This document shows, piece by piece, positions 24,829-32,661 of a DNA stretch of 42,722 nt (position 1 is its first letter; each line of letters begins with the position of its first letter). This stretch comes from Deltaproteobacteria bacterium RIFOXYD12_FULL_56_24 (GTDB taxonomy: Bacteria > Desulfobacterota > Desulfobulbia > Desulfobulbales > Desulfurivibrionaceae). A program made the position numbers and the translations under genes. A model generated the notes under the pieces. The model was not told the origin of the DNA. It saw only the letters and a list, made by a program, of their open reading frames with translations, and did no database searches. The stretch lies in assembly GCA_001799285.1 (NCBI GenBank), contig MGTD01000019.1, positions 1 to 42,722 on the forward strand, given 5' to 3'.

Positions 24829-26043
24829 ATGGATGACGTGAGCATGACACAACCGAACTTCACCATACCGGGCTTTAGGGCTGCGGCGGTAAACTCCGGC
24901 ATTCGCGGCAAGGATCGACTCGATCTGGCCCTGATAGTGAGCGACAAGCCGGCCGTGGCAGCCGGGGTGTTCACCGCCAGCCTGGTCAAGGCGGCGCCGG
25001 TGCTGCTTGACATGGAGCGATGCAAAACCGGCAAGGCCCAGGCCATTTTGGTCAATTCAGGAATCGCCAATGCCTGCACCGGCGAGGAAGGGATGCGGCT
25101 GGCCCGCTTTACCACGGCCATGGCGGCGGATGCCTTGAATATCGCTCCGGAGCTGGTGCAGGTCTGCTCCACCGGCATCATTGGCCAGCAACTGGAGCTG
25201 GCCTGTTTTCAGCGGGGGATTCCCAAGGCGGCGCAAGCCCTTGCCGCCGACGGCCTTGCCGATGTGGCCCAAGCCATTATGACCACCGACACCGTGCGGA
25301 AGATCGCGGTTCGCACCGCCCTCATCGACGGCAAGCCGATCAAGCTTCTCGGCATGGCCAAGGGCGCGGGAATGATCATGCCCAACATGGCCACCATGCT
25401 TTCCTTTATCCTTACCGATGCGAAAATCGAGCACGATCTTCTTCAGAGTACCCTGAGAAAGGTGGTGGCCAGCACCTTTAACGCCATAACCGTGGACGGA
25501 GACACCAGCACCAATGACACGGTGCTGCTCCTGGCAAACGGCCTGGCGGAACACCCGCCCATTGCCGAGGACCGGCCCGCGGCGCTCTCGGCCTTTGCCG
25601 CCGCCCTGGAGGACCTGTGTAAGGAACTGGCCCTGATGATTGTCCGGGACGGGGAGGGGGCGACCAAGCTGGTGACCATAAGGGTGCAGGGGGCGGCCTC
25701 GGAGGTGCAGGCCGAGCAGGCGGCGAGAACCGTGGCCAATTCCAGCCTGGTCAAGACCGCCTTTTTCGGCGAGGATGCCAACTGGGGCAGGATCATCGCC
25801 GCTCTGGGCCGCTCCGGCGCTCAATTTGATCAGCACCGGGTGGATATCGCCTTTGACGAGGTGCTTATGGTGCAGCACGGCCTGGGGCAGGGCGGTGAGG
25901 TAGAGGCCCTGGCCACGGCGGTCCTCAAGAAACCGGAGTTTGTGGTCACCATCGACCTGCATGCCGGTGAGGGACGCAAGGATATTTACACCTGCGATTT
26001 TTCCCTGGATTATGTGAAGATCAATGCGGACTACCGCTCTTAG
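24829..26043 (+). CDS. argJ: Glutamate N-acetyltransferase (bifunctional ornithine acetyltransferase/N-acetylglutamate synthase)
   Basis: 404 aa from ATG 24829; ATG 24844 (MTQPNFTIPG) is an equally good start since neither has a strong ribosome site. ArgJ moves acetyl from N-acetylornithine to glutamate in the arginine pathway, and self-cleaves before a Thr nucleophile. That site is seen as KGAGMIMPNMATMLSFI. VNSGIANACTGEEGM, STGIIGQ, NTDTVR-like TTDTVRK, VDGDTSTNDT and ANWGRIIAALG are further family blocks. Cytoplasmic. With the short ArgA-type gene at 20848 it gives two sources of N-acetylglutamate. Confidence 0.95.
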   Translation: MDDVSMTQPNFTIPGFRAAAVNSGIRGKDRLDLALIVSDKPAVAAGVFTASLVKAAPVLLDMERCKTGKAQAILVNSGIANACTGEEGMRLARFTTAMAADALNIAPELVQVCSTGIIGQQLELACFQRGIPKAAQALAADGLADVAQAIMTTDTVRKIAVRTALIDGKPIKLLGMAKGAGMIMPNMATMLSFILTDAKIEHDLLQSTLRKVVASTFNAITVDGDTSTNDTVLLLANGLAEHPPIAEDRPAALSAFAAALEDLCKELALMIVRDGEGATKLVTIRVQGAASEVQAEQAARTVANSSLVKTAFFGEDANWGRIIAALGRSGAQFDQHRVDIAFDEVLMVQHGLGQGGEVEALATAVLKKPEFVVTIDLHAGEGRKDIYTCDFSLDYVKINADYRS

Positions 26044-26092
26044 GGCGACGTCCTGCCCCTGATTCAGTTGAAAATTTTTCGGCGGAGGCGGC

Positions 26093-27220
26093 ATGCGTAA
26101 GTTTCTTTTTCCGGCCCTGCTCCTTGCCGTTATAGCCATCGGCCTGCTCCATCTTTTCACCCCCGGTGATTTCTTCCTGTCTCACAACATCTATCGGCGG
26201 CTCAGTTACTTTCCCATCGTTCTGGGCGGCCTCTGGTTCGGGGTGCGCGGCGGCCTGGCTCTGGCGGTGCTTTCCTCCATTGCCTTCATCCCCCATGTTC
26301 TTCTCTATGTCGGCCACGGATCGCAGGCGGTAAGCGAGCTGATGGAGATTGTTCTCTATCTGGCGGCCGGTCTGCTGGTCGGAGTGATCTCCGGGCGACA
26401 GACCCGGCTGCGGGAAGGCTACCAGCAGCTGGCTGAAAAACTGCAGGCCTCCTATGCCCGGCTCCATGATGAAACCGCCCAGCTTATCGAGGCGGAGACC
26501 AGGCTGGCCGCGGCCCAGAAATTTTCCGCTCTGGGCCGACTCTCCGCCTCCCTGGCCCACGAGATAAAGAATCCCCTCGCTTCCATCAAAGGTACGGCAG
26601 AGATTCTCCGCGAGGAATTTCCTGGAGATCATCCAAAGCGGGAGTTTGTGGATATTCTTTTCAAGGAAACCGGCCGCTTGCAAGACACGGTGGAGGAGAT
26701 TCTCCGCTATGCCAAGGGGCGGCCGCCGGAAAGAGAAGAGATCCTTGAGCCCCTGGCAGCGGTGGCCCGGCACGTCGGCGCCCTGCTGGAAAGACAGCTG
26801 CGGGAAAAACAGGTGCGTCTCAGCCTGCCGGAAAATGACGAGGCCCAGCAGCTGCTGGTGGAGGGCGCCAAGTTTTCCCAGGTTCTCCTGAATCTTGCGC
26901 TTAACGCTCTGGACGCGGTACGGCCTGGCGGCCGGATCTGGCTTTTGGCCGAAACCGCAGCGGATGGAGGCTGGCTGATCTCGGTCTGTGACGATGGCCC
27001 GGGCGTACCGGAGGCGGAAAAGGAAAGAATCTTCGAGCCGTTTTATTCCGGCAAGTCCGATGGCACAGGTCTTGGCCTGGTGATCAGCCGCAAGATCGTG
27101 GAGAGTTACGGCGGCAGCCTTCGGGCCACGGACCGTTCGGGAGGCGGGGCCTGTTTAGAGATTCTTTTGCCCGGCAAAAACGGCCCCGAGGTCAGGCTGA
27201 CACCGGAGGAGATTGCATGA
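26093..27220 (+). CDS. Membrane sensor histidine kinase (NtrB/AtoS-like)
   Basis: 375 aa, ATG 26093 after GGCGGAGGCGG. The N-terminal region has about three hydrophobic segments (8-22, 38-65, 80-100; the sensory part is membrane-embedded, with no large periplasmic domain). A coiled linker leads to the H-box ALGRLSASLAHEIKNPLASI (H156) and an HATPase domain: N-box LLNLALNALDAV, G1 VCDDGPGVPE, F-box IFEPFYSG, and G2 GTGLGLVIS. The gene ends in GAGGAGATTGCATGA: in the ancestral arrangement its TGA overlapped the ATG of the response regulator, now 160 bp apart because of element C4. Signal unknown. Confidence 0.92.
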   Translation: MRKFLFPALLLAVIAIGLLHLFTPGDFFLSHNIYRRLSYFPIVLGGLWFGVRGGLALAVLSSIAFIPHVLLYVGHGSQAVSELMEIVLYLAAGLLVGVISGRQTRLREGYQQLAEKLQASYARLHDETAQLIEAETRLAAAQKFSALGRLSASLAHEIKNPLASIKGTAEILREEFPGDHPKREFVDILFKETGRLQDTVEEILRYAKGRPPEREEILEPLAAVARHVGALLERQLREKQVRLSLPENDEAQQLLVEGAKFSQVLLNLALNALDAVRPGGRIWLLAETAADGGWLISVCDDGPGVPEAEKERIFEPFYSGKSDGTGLGLVISRKIVESYGGSLRATDRSGGGACLEILLPGKNGPEVRLTPEEIA

Positions 27221-27375
27221 TAAGCGGTCACAGGGCACCACATCTTGCAGCGATCGGTCCGGCTCACGTACAAAAGTACGCATCGCCGTCCCGCTTGCCG
27301 CAACCTGCGGCACCCTGTGGCCGCTTATTCCGTGGTAATTTGACTTCCGGGGCACCCTCCCCCGTGATCGGTTAC
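27221..27375 (+). mobile_element. Family C element C4 in the kinase/regulator overlap, 9-bp target duplication
   Basis: 155 bp, from TAAGCGGTCACAGGGC to CCCGTGATCGGTTAC, with central CACGTACaaaaGTACG. It is flanked by ATTGCATGA at 27212-27220 and 27376-27384, a perfect 9-bp repeat. The left copy ends with the kinase stop TGA, the right copy holds the regulator's ATG. Confidence 0.95.
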
Positions 27376-27380
27376 ATTGC

Positions 27381-28727
27381 ATGAAACCCAGGATACTGCT
27401 GATCGATGATGATCCGAGTCTGCGGCGGGTTACCGAGTACAACCTGAGCAGCGCCGGTTTTACCGTACTATCTGCGGCTTCGGGCCGGGAAGGATTGGCG
27501 CTTTTTCAGCAGCACAGCCCGGATCTGGTCATTACCGATGTGCAGCTTGGCGATCTGGACGGCTTGCAGATTTTAGCCGCGGTGAAAAAGGATTCGCCCC
27601 TTACCCCGGTGCTGGTGATCACGGCCTTCGGCTCCATCGAACTGGCGGTCAAGGCCATGCAGGAGGGGGCTTTCACCTTTCTGGCCAAGCCCTTTGACCG
27701 GGAGGCCCTGCGGCTTTCCTGCCGGAAGGCCTTGGAGATGCGGGAGCTCTATGAGCAAAAACAGCAGCTGCGCGGCGAGGTCAACCGGCTCACCGGCACC
27801 GAGGGCATGGAAACCGCCAACCCGGCCATGGCAGCCTTGCTCGACACGGCAAAGCGCGCGGCCAACAGCGAGGCAACCGTGCTCATTGCCGGGGAATCGG
27901 GGACCGGTAAGGAAGTGCTGGCCAGGCTTATCCATCAGCACAGCCCCAGGGCGCAGGGATCCATGGTGGCGGTGAACTGTGCCGCCATCCCGGAAAACCT
28001 GCTGGAGAGCGAACTTTTCGGTCATGTCAAAGGAGCCTTTACCGGCGCGGTGAGCAGCCGCAAGGGGAGGTTTCAGTCCGCCGCAGGCGGCACGTTGTTT
28101 CTCGACGAGATCGGTGAGCTGCGCCTGGATTTGCAGGCCAAGCTGCTCCGCGCTATTCAGGAACGGGTGGTGGCGCCGGTCGGTGCGGAGCAGCCGGAGG
28201 CGGTGGATGTCCGGTTGATTGCCGCCTCCAACCGGGATCTCTACGCGGCCATCGGCCAGGGCACCTTCCGGGAGGATCTTTACTACCGGCTTGGGGTTAT
28301 TCTCCTGCATCTTCCGCCCCTGCGGGAGCGGCGGGAGGATATTCCGGGGCTGGTGGCTCATTTTCTCCTGAAGGTGGGCGCTCCAGCAGGGGTGCGCTTT
28401 TCCGTCGGCGCCTTGGCCAAGCTCAAGGCCCATCATTGGCCCGGCAATATTCGCGAACTGCAAAACATTGTCGAGCGCGCGGTTATTCTGCGCAAGGGGC
28501 TGCGCATCGAGGCTGCTGAACTCCAGCTTGCTGCCGCTCACCAGTCGGCATCCGCAAACGGGCTTCTAGAAATCCCGGATGAGGGCCTTTCCCTGGAAGC
28601 GGTGGAGCAGGAGCTGATCAAAAAGGCCATGCTCAAGGCCAACGGCAATCGTTCCGAGGCTGCTCGCCTGCTCCGGATTCCGCGTCATGTTCTGATCTAT
28701 CGCCTGGAAAAATTCAAAATCTTGTAA
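27381..28727 (+). CDS. NtrC-family sigma-54-dependent response regulator
   Basis: 448 aa. Receiver domain MKPRILLIDDDPSLRRV with phosphoryl acceptor D53 (VITDVQLGD) and K in AKPFDRE. The AAA+ domain has Walker A GESGTGKEVLARLI, the sigma-54 loop GAFTGA in FGHVKGAFTGAVSS, Walker B TLFLDEIGEL, and R-finger region YRLGVILLHLPPLRER. A C-terminal Fis-type helix-turn-helix follows, NGNRSEAARLLRIPRHVLIY. It should activate sigma-54 promoters on signal from the kinase at 26093. The start ATG lies in the right target duplication of element C4, and the original Shine-Dalgarno (GAGGAG in the kinase end) is now 160 bp away. Its stop TAA lies at the edge of element C5. Confidence 0.95.
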   Translation: MKPRILLIDDDPSLRRVTEYNLSSAGFTVLSAASGREGLALFQQHSPDLVITDVQLGDLDGLQILAAVKKDSPLTPVLVITAFGSIELAVKAMQEGAFTFLAKPFDREALRLSCRKALEMRELYEQKQQLRGEVNRLTGTEGMETANPAMAALLDTAKRAANSEATVLIAGESGTGKEVLARLIHQHSPRAQGSMVAVNCAAIPENLLESELFGHVKGAFTGAVSSRKGRFQSAAGGTLFLDEIGELRLDLQAKLLRAIQERVVAPVGAEQPEAVDVRLIAASNRDLYAAIGQGTFREDLYYRLGVILLHLPPLRERREDIPGLVAHFLLKVGAPAGVRFSVGALAKLKAHHWPGNIRELQNIVERAVILRKGLRIEAAELQLAAAHQSASANGLLEIPDEGLSLEAVEQELIKKAMLKANGNRSEAARLLRIPRHVLIYRLEKFKIL

Positions 28728-28830
28728 CTGCCCAGCAGCACCGGATCTTGCGGCGATCGGGCCGGCTCACGTACTGAAGTACGCATCGCCGTCCCGCTTA
28801 CCGCAACCTGCGGCACTGCTGGACAGTTAC
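28724..28830 (+). mobile_element. Family C element C5 (short form)
   Basis: 107 bp, from GTAACTGCCCAGCAG to CTGCTGGACAGTTAC, ends nearly fully paired. The core (atcttgcggcgatcgg, ggctcacgtac, gtacgcatcgccgtcccgct) matches C4 and C7. No target duplication is recognisable. The stop codon of the response regulator is formed by its second to fourth bases. Confidence 0.85.
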
Positions 28831-28838
28831 TTTTTCTG

Positions 28839-28879
28839 ATGAAGAATATTCTTTAAGGGCCTTGGCGAATATTCTTCAT
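28839..28879. promoter_or_regulatory. Perfect 13-bp inverted repeat, operator or terminator
   Basis: ATGAAGAATATTC (28839-28851) and GAATATTCTTCAT (28867-28879), 15-base loop. AT-rich arms and no T-tract on the plus strand make a dimeric repressor site, or a bidirectional weak terminator, both possible. It is about 140 bp upstream of the HMA gene that opens the metal module. Confidence 0.5.
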
Positions 28880-29017
28880 AATTCCGCCGCCTCTCTCTGT
28901 TTTTCATCCGAGTCCTTTTCGTTAAACCTTTCAGACAAAGGGCTGCCGTCATTCATTGCGCGGCTGGCATGACGTTTGCTAAGTCTGGATGGTGTTTAAA
29001 GAAAACAGGAGGCAGTA

Positions 29018-29476
29018 ATGGAAACGGAAAAGAAAAACATGAGGCGTTATATCTTTGGAACCATGGCGGGAATCTTAATCCTGGCAGGGGGTTGGTGGGG
29101 ATTGGGCAACGCCCCTTCTTTTGCCGGGAAGCTGGAAAGCACAACATTTCTGGTGCCGGGGATATCCTGCGGCGCCTGTCTGCCCCCCATCCGCGAAGAA
29201 CTTTTTAAGCTGCAAGGGATGGTGGACATGCAGGCTGAGCTGGATAGAGGTCTCCTGCGCATCGATTACCGGCCTCCCCTGAGCGAGGAAGCCATTGTCC
29301 TGGTGTTAGGCGATCTCGGCTATCCGGCAAAATCGGTGCCGGAGCAGGGTGCTTCGGCAGGCGGAGAAGCAGCGGTAAAGGGTTGCTCCTCCGGTTGCGG
29401 CCCGAATGGCTGTTCGGCAACGGCGTCTTCCTGGGGAGAACTTTGCAGAAAAATATTCGGTAGCGGCAAGCCATAA
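29018..29476 (+). CDS. Membrane-anchored heavy-metal-associated (HMA) domain protein
   Basis: 152 aa, ATG 29018 with GGAGG upstream. Basic start, one hydrophobic segment (about 14-35, IFGTMAGILILAGGWWGLG) acting as anchor or signal. It is followed by a HMA-like beta-alpha-beta fold with metal site GISCGAC (C51, C54), the usual GMTCxxC loop altered by Gly-Ala. The C-terminal tail is Cys-rich (KGCSSGCGPNGCSATAS). It could bind Cu, Hg or another soft metal outside the membrane. It is first of a run of five same-strand genes (to 32453). The 18-bp gap to the DUF2318 gene supports an operon. Confidence 0.8.
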   Translation: METEKKNMRRYIFGTMAGILILAGGWWGLGNAPSFAGKLESTTFLVPGISCGACLPPIREELFKLQGMVDMQAELDRGLLRIDYRPPLSEEAIVLVLGDLGYPAKSVPEQGASAGGEAAVKGCSSGCGPNGCSATASSWGELCRKIFGSGKP

Positions 29477-29496
29477 GGAAAACAAGGAGAAGCGTG

Positions 29497-29961
29497 GTGA
29501 AAAAAACATCTGTAGCAGTGGTGGCGGTGGCAATGTTTGTGATGCTGATCGGCACGGCCATGGCCGGGTTTTGGGGGGATAAGGTGAAGGTCCTCACTCC
29601 GAGCAACGGTCGGCTGGAAATCCCGGTGGCCTCCGTCAATGACGGCAAGGCGCACTATTTCAAGGCTCAGGCCAGCGACGGGATCATGGTTACTTTTTTT
29701 GTTTTGCAAAGCAATGACGGCGTCATCAGGGCGGCCATAGACGCCTGTGATGTCTGTTATCGGGCGGGCAAGGGCTACGAACAGAGCGGGGAGGAAATGG
29801 TCTGCCTCAACTGCGGCATGCGTTTTGCTTCGGCCAGGATCAACGAGGTGAAAGGCGGCTGCAACCCGGCTCCCCTGACCAGAGCAATCGAAGGGGACAA
29901 ACTGGTGATCGCCATGGCCGACATCGACCAGAACAGTTGGTATTGCAAATTCAAAAAGTAA
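29497..29961 (+). CDS. Exported DUF2318 (Fe-S/metal-binding) protein
   Basis: 154 aa. GTG 29497 is preferred to GTG 29494 because AAGGAG then sits 7 bases before. Signal peptide MKKTSVAVVAVAMFVMLIGT ending AMA. The mature part matches DUF2318: HYFKAQASDGIMVTFFVLQS, IDACDVCYRAGKGYEQSG, MVCLNCGMRF and GGCNPAPL, with Cys pairs CDVC and CLNC plus the GGC motif. DUF2318 proteins sit with FtsX-type permeases and thioredoxin-like proteins beside P19/Ftr1 iron uptake genes in Campylobacter and others. Their direct role is unproved. Acts in the periplasm. Stop is immediately followed by element C6. Confidence 0.85.
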   Translation: MKKTSVAVVAVAMFVMLIGTAMAGFWGDKVKVLTPSNGRLEIPVASVNDGKAHYFKAQASDGIMVTFFVLQSNDGVIRAAIDACDVCYRAGKGYEQSGEEMVCLNCGMRFASARINEVKGGCNPAPLTRAIEGDKLVIAMADIDQNSWYCKFKK

Positions 29962-30067
29962 GTAACTGTCCAGCGGCACCGCAGCTGCTTTGTCATCGGC
30001 CTGCTCATGTGCACCAGCACACGTCGCAGGCCTCTTTCGCGCATCTGCGGCACTGCTGAACAGTTAC
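29962..30067 (-). mobile_element. Family C element C6 (short form)
   Basis: 106 bp, from GTAACTGTCCAGCGGCACC to GCACTGCTGAACAGTTAC, ends paired. The core (ctgctttgtcatcggcctgc, tcatgtgca, agcacac) matches the reverse complement of C1, so C1 and C6 form a second core subtype. No target duplication is visible. It lies inside the metal module between two genes probably transcribed together. Confidence 0.85.
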
Positions 30068-30121
30068 TGTTTTTCTGGTTTGCATTTTGAATTGAAAACA
30101 AAGGAAGAGGCAACACCGCAG

Positions 30122-30562
30122 ATGTCTTACGATCTTGAAAAATACCGGGAAAAACGGGAACGAGTCTTGGGGGTGAAGAGGCGCGGCCTGGAGTTCGGCC
30201 GCGTGATGACTATTTTCTCCCTTGTCGTTCTCCTTGGTTTGGGATTGGTGGTCATCCCCAGATCCATCGCCTTCTTGCAAAACCGGCAGCTTGAGGACGC
30301 CATTTACAAATTATCCGGAGAGCGGGCCGGAGCGGAACAGGTGCTGGCGGAACTAAAAAAGCAGGAAGGGGTGCGCGAGGTGGTGATGGACCCCCACGGC
30401 TCGCGAGTGGTTGTTACCTTCAACAAGGGAAAGCTTGATACTGCAAGGATTTCCGCCTTTTTCCTGCAGCAGGGGGCGCAGGCGGTGCTTCTCAATGAGG
30501 TCGGCCACCATCAGCGGCTGCACACCATGAAAAAGGAGGCCGCTGAGAGCGGCGGCCGGTAG
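30122..30562 (+). CDS. Single-pass membrane protein with a cysteine-less HMA-like domain
   Basis: 146 aa. ATG 30122 (MSYDLEKYREKRERV) is chosen; an upstream in-frame start would read through element C6. A cytoplasmic charged start, one helix (about 28-48, VMTIFSLVVLLGLGLVVIP), then a coiled segment and a fold like HMA domains: LAELKKQEGVREVVMDPHGS, RVVVTFNKGKLDTARISAFF. The CxxC metal loop is missing. I infer an adaptor of the metal module, perhaps a partner of the permease encoded 28 bp downstream. No known family recognised. Confidence 0.75.
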   Translation: MSYDLEKYREKRERVLGVKRRGLEFGRVMTIFSLVVLLGLGLVVIPRSIAFLQNRQLEDAIYKLSGERAGAEQVLAELKKQEGVREVVMDPHGSRVVVTFNKGKLDTARISAFFLQQGAQAVLLNEVGHHQRLHTMKKEAAESGGR

Positions 30563-30590
30563 CGGCCATGCTTGCGCGGAGAAAAAACAG

Positions 30591-31748
30591 ATGAAGCTCT
30601 ATCATATTTCTTACAACAACCTCAAGCGTCGCAAGGGCAAGGTGATCTTTCTCGTGCTCGGCCTGGTGCTGGGGATCGCCACCATTGTCACTCTGCTGTC
30701 CATTACGGAAAGCATGACCCGCGATATCGAAGACCGGCTGGACCGCTTCGGCGCCAACATCGTCATGGTTCCCAAGAGCGAGAATCTTGCCTTAAGCTAT
30801 GGCGGCATCACGGTGGGCGGCGTGAATTATGCGGCCCAGGAGTTTGCCGAAAAAGATCTGGTCGGAATCCGGGAGATTGAAAATCGCGAGAACCTCGGGG
30901 CGGTGGCCCCCAAGGTCCTCGGCGCGGCCCAGGTCATGGGCCGGCAGGTGCTCCTGATGGGGGTAGATTTTGCCGTGGAACTGCCGCTCAAGACCTGGTG
31001 GCACCTGGACGGAACTGCTCCGGCTGGCTCCGACGAACTGATTGTCGGGGCAGAGGCGGCGGCGACTCTGGATCTTGCCCTGGGCAACACCGTGCCTCTC
31101 GGGGGCCGGACCTTTACGGTGGCCGCCATCCTCCAGCCCACCGGGGCTGCGGAAGACGGCCTGATCATCGGCGATCTTCATGCCATGCAGGAGGTGCTGG
31201 GCAAGCAGGGCATCGTTTCCCTGGTGGAGATCGCCGCCTTCTGCCGGGATTGCCCGATCACCGAGCTGGTCTTGCAGATCGCCGAAAAATTCCCCGCTGC
31301 CAAGGTCACCGCCCTCAAGCAGGCGGTGATGGCCAAGATGCAGTCCGTCGAGTTGTTCAAGGCCTTCAGCTACGGCATTGCCGGGCTGGTTATTTTTATC
31401 GGGGCGCTTCTGGTTTTTGTCACCATGATGGGCGCGGTGAACGAGCGGACCCGCGAGATCGGCATCTTCCGGGCCATCGGTTTCCGGCGGGGCCATGTCA
31501 TGCAGATCATTCTGCTGGAGGCCATGGTGGTCGGGTTTCTCGGCGGCTTTCTGGGTTTTGTCATAGGCAACCTCATCGCCTGGTCGGTGCTGCCCCTGGT
31601 CATCCCCAAGGGAACCTTTGCCGGGGTGAATCTCTCCCTCGGCGCCCTGGCCATTCTGCTTTCCATTTCCCTCAGCCTGCTGGCCAGCCTCTATCCGGCC
31701 AGGAAAGGCAGCAGTCTTGACCCCAGTGAAGCGCTGCGGGCCCTGTAA
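30591..31748 (+). CDS. FtsX/MacB-type ABC transporter permease
   Basis: 385 aa, ATG 30591 with GGAG upstream. Typical order: TM1 near the N-terminus (VIFLVLGLVLGIATIVTLLS), a large periplasmic MacB-like domain (about 45-255), and three C-terminal helices (GLVIFIGALLVFVTMMGAVN, then EAMVVGFLGGFLGFVIGNLI and ALAILLSISLSLLASLYPA). NERTREIGIFRAIGFRRGHV is the coupling segment of FtsX permeases, and the end is PARKGSSLDPSEALRAL. Such pumps act mechanically on periplasmic partners rather than moving substrate across the membrane. It works with the ATPase 9 bp downstream. Confidence 0.92.
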   Translation: MKLYHISYNNLKRRKGKVIFLVLGLVLGIATIVTLLSITESMTRDIEDRLDRFGANIVMVPKSENLALSYGGITVGGVNYAAQEFAEKDLVGIREIENRENLGAVAPKVLGAAQVMGRQVLLMGVDFAVELPLKTWWHLDGTAPAGSDELIVGAEAAATLDLALGNTVPLGGRTFTVAAILQPTGAAEDGLIIGDLHAMQEVLGKQGIVSLVEIAAFCRDCPITELVLQIAEKFPAAKVTALKQAVMAKMQSVELFKAFSYGIAGLVIFIGALLVFVTMMGAVNERTREIGIFRAIGFRRGHVMQIILLEAMVVGFLGGFLGFVIGNLIAWSVLPLVIPKGTFAGVNLSLGALAILLSISLSLLASLYPARKGSSLDPSEALRAL

Positions 31749-31757
31749 GGAGAAGTC

Positions 31758-32453
31758 ATGCCAGCAAAAGAAAACGCAGTGAACCATCTTATAGAGATAA
31801 GGGATATCGGCAAGGATTACCAGGCCGGCGCTAATACGGTGAGCGCCATCCGGCACATGAACTTTCAGGTGGACGATGGGGAGTTCATCAGCATCATGGG
31901 CCAGTCCGGTTCCGGAAAAAGCACCCTGCTGGCCGTGTTGGGCGGGCTCAATCATCCCAGCCGGGGGCAGGTTCTGGTCGATTCTCTGGATATCTATGGG
32001 CTGAGCAGCGAACAGCGGGCCGATTTTCGCAGCGAATATATCGGCATTATCTTCCAGTCCTTCCAGCTAATCCCCTACCTGACGGTGCTGGAAAACGTCA
32101 AACTGCCCATGGCCATTACCGGGATCTCCGCTAAAGAGCAGGACGGGATGGCCCGTTCGGTTCTTGCCAAGGTGGGGCTCGAAGCCAAGGCGGATCGCTT
32201 GCCGGATCAGCTTTCCGGCGGCGAGCAGGAACGGGTCGCCATTGCCCGGGCCATTGTCAACCGGCCCCCCATTCTCCTGGCCGACGAGCCGACCGGCAGT
32301 CTCGACAGCGAGACGGCCGCAGGGGTCATGGCCCTGCTCCGCCAGCTGAATAAGGAAGGGTTGACCATCATCATGGTGACTCATAACCCGGATGCCTGCC
32401 ACCATGCCGATCGGACCATTCTGGTCCGGGACGGGCTCTGTTTGACGCAGTGA
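31758..32453 (+). CDS. LolD/MacB-type ABC transporter ATP-binding protein
   Basis: 231 aa, ATG 31758; AAGGAGAAG begins in the permease stop codon region. Walker A MGQSGSGKST, Q-loop FQSFQLIPYLTVLENVKLPM, signature QLSGGEQERVAIARAI, Walker B ILLADEPTGSLDS, H-loop MVTHNPD. It energises the FtsX-like permease. As last gene of the module it is followed after 16 bp by element C7, then convergent ribF. Confidence 0.95.
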   Translation: MPAKENAVNHLIEIRDIGKDYQAGANTVSAIRHMNFQVDDGEFISIMGQSGSGKSTLLAVLGGLNHPSRGQVLVDSLDIYGLSSEQRADFRSEYIGIIFQSFQLIPYLTVLENVKLPMAITGISAKEQDGMARSVLAKVGLEAKADRLPDQLSGGEQERVAIARAIVNRPPILLADEPTGSLDSETAAGVMALLRQLNKEGLTIIMVTHNPDACHHADRTILVRDGLCLTQ

Positions 32454-32469
32454 GCCCATAGCCGGAAGG

Positions 32470-32623
32470 TAAGCGATCACAGGGCACCACATCTTGCGGC
32501 GATCGGTCCGGCTCACGTACCAAATGTACGCATCGCCGTCCCGCTTGCCGCAACCTGCGGCACCCTGTGGCCGCTTGTTCCGTGGTTATTTGACCTTTGT
32601 GGGATTGCCCCGTGATCGGTTAC
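32470..32623 (+). mobile_element. Family C element C7 with perfect 9-bp target duplication
   Basis: 154 bp, from TAAGCGATCACAGGGC to CCCGTGATCGGTTAC, nearly identical to C4. Flanked by GCCGGAAGG at 32461-32469 and 32624-32632, perfect on both sides. It lies between convergent genes and breaks neither. Confidence 0.95.
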
Positions 32624-32661
32624 GCCGGAAGGTATTTCAGGTTGAGTCCGGGTTATGGCTT

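Noticed and set aside
29990-30121. Longer N-terminus for the membrane protein at 30122
   Set aside because: The extra 44 residues are translated from family C element C6 and carry no sensible sequence; ATG 30122 starts a normal charged cytoplasmic segment.
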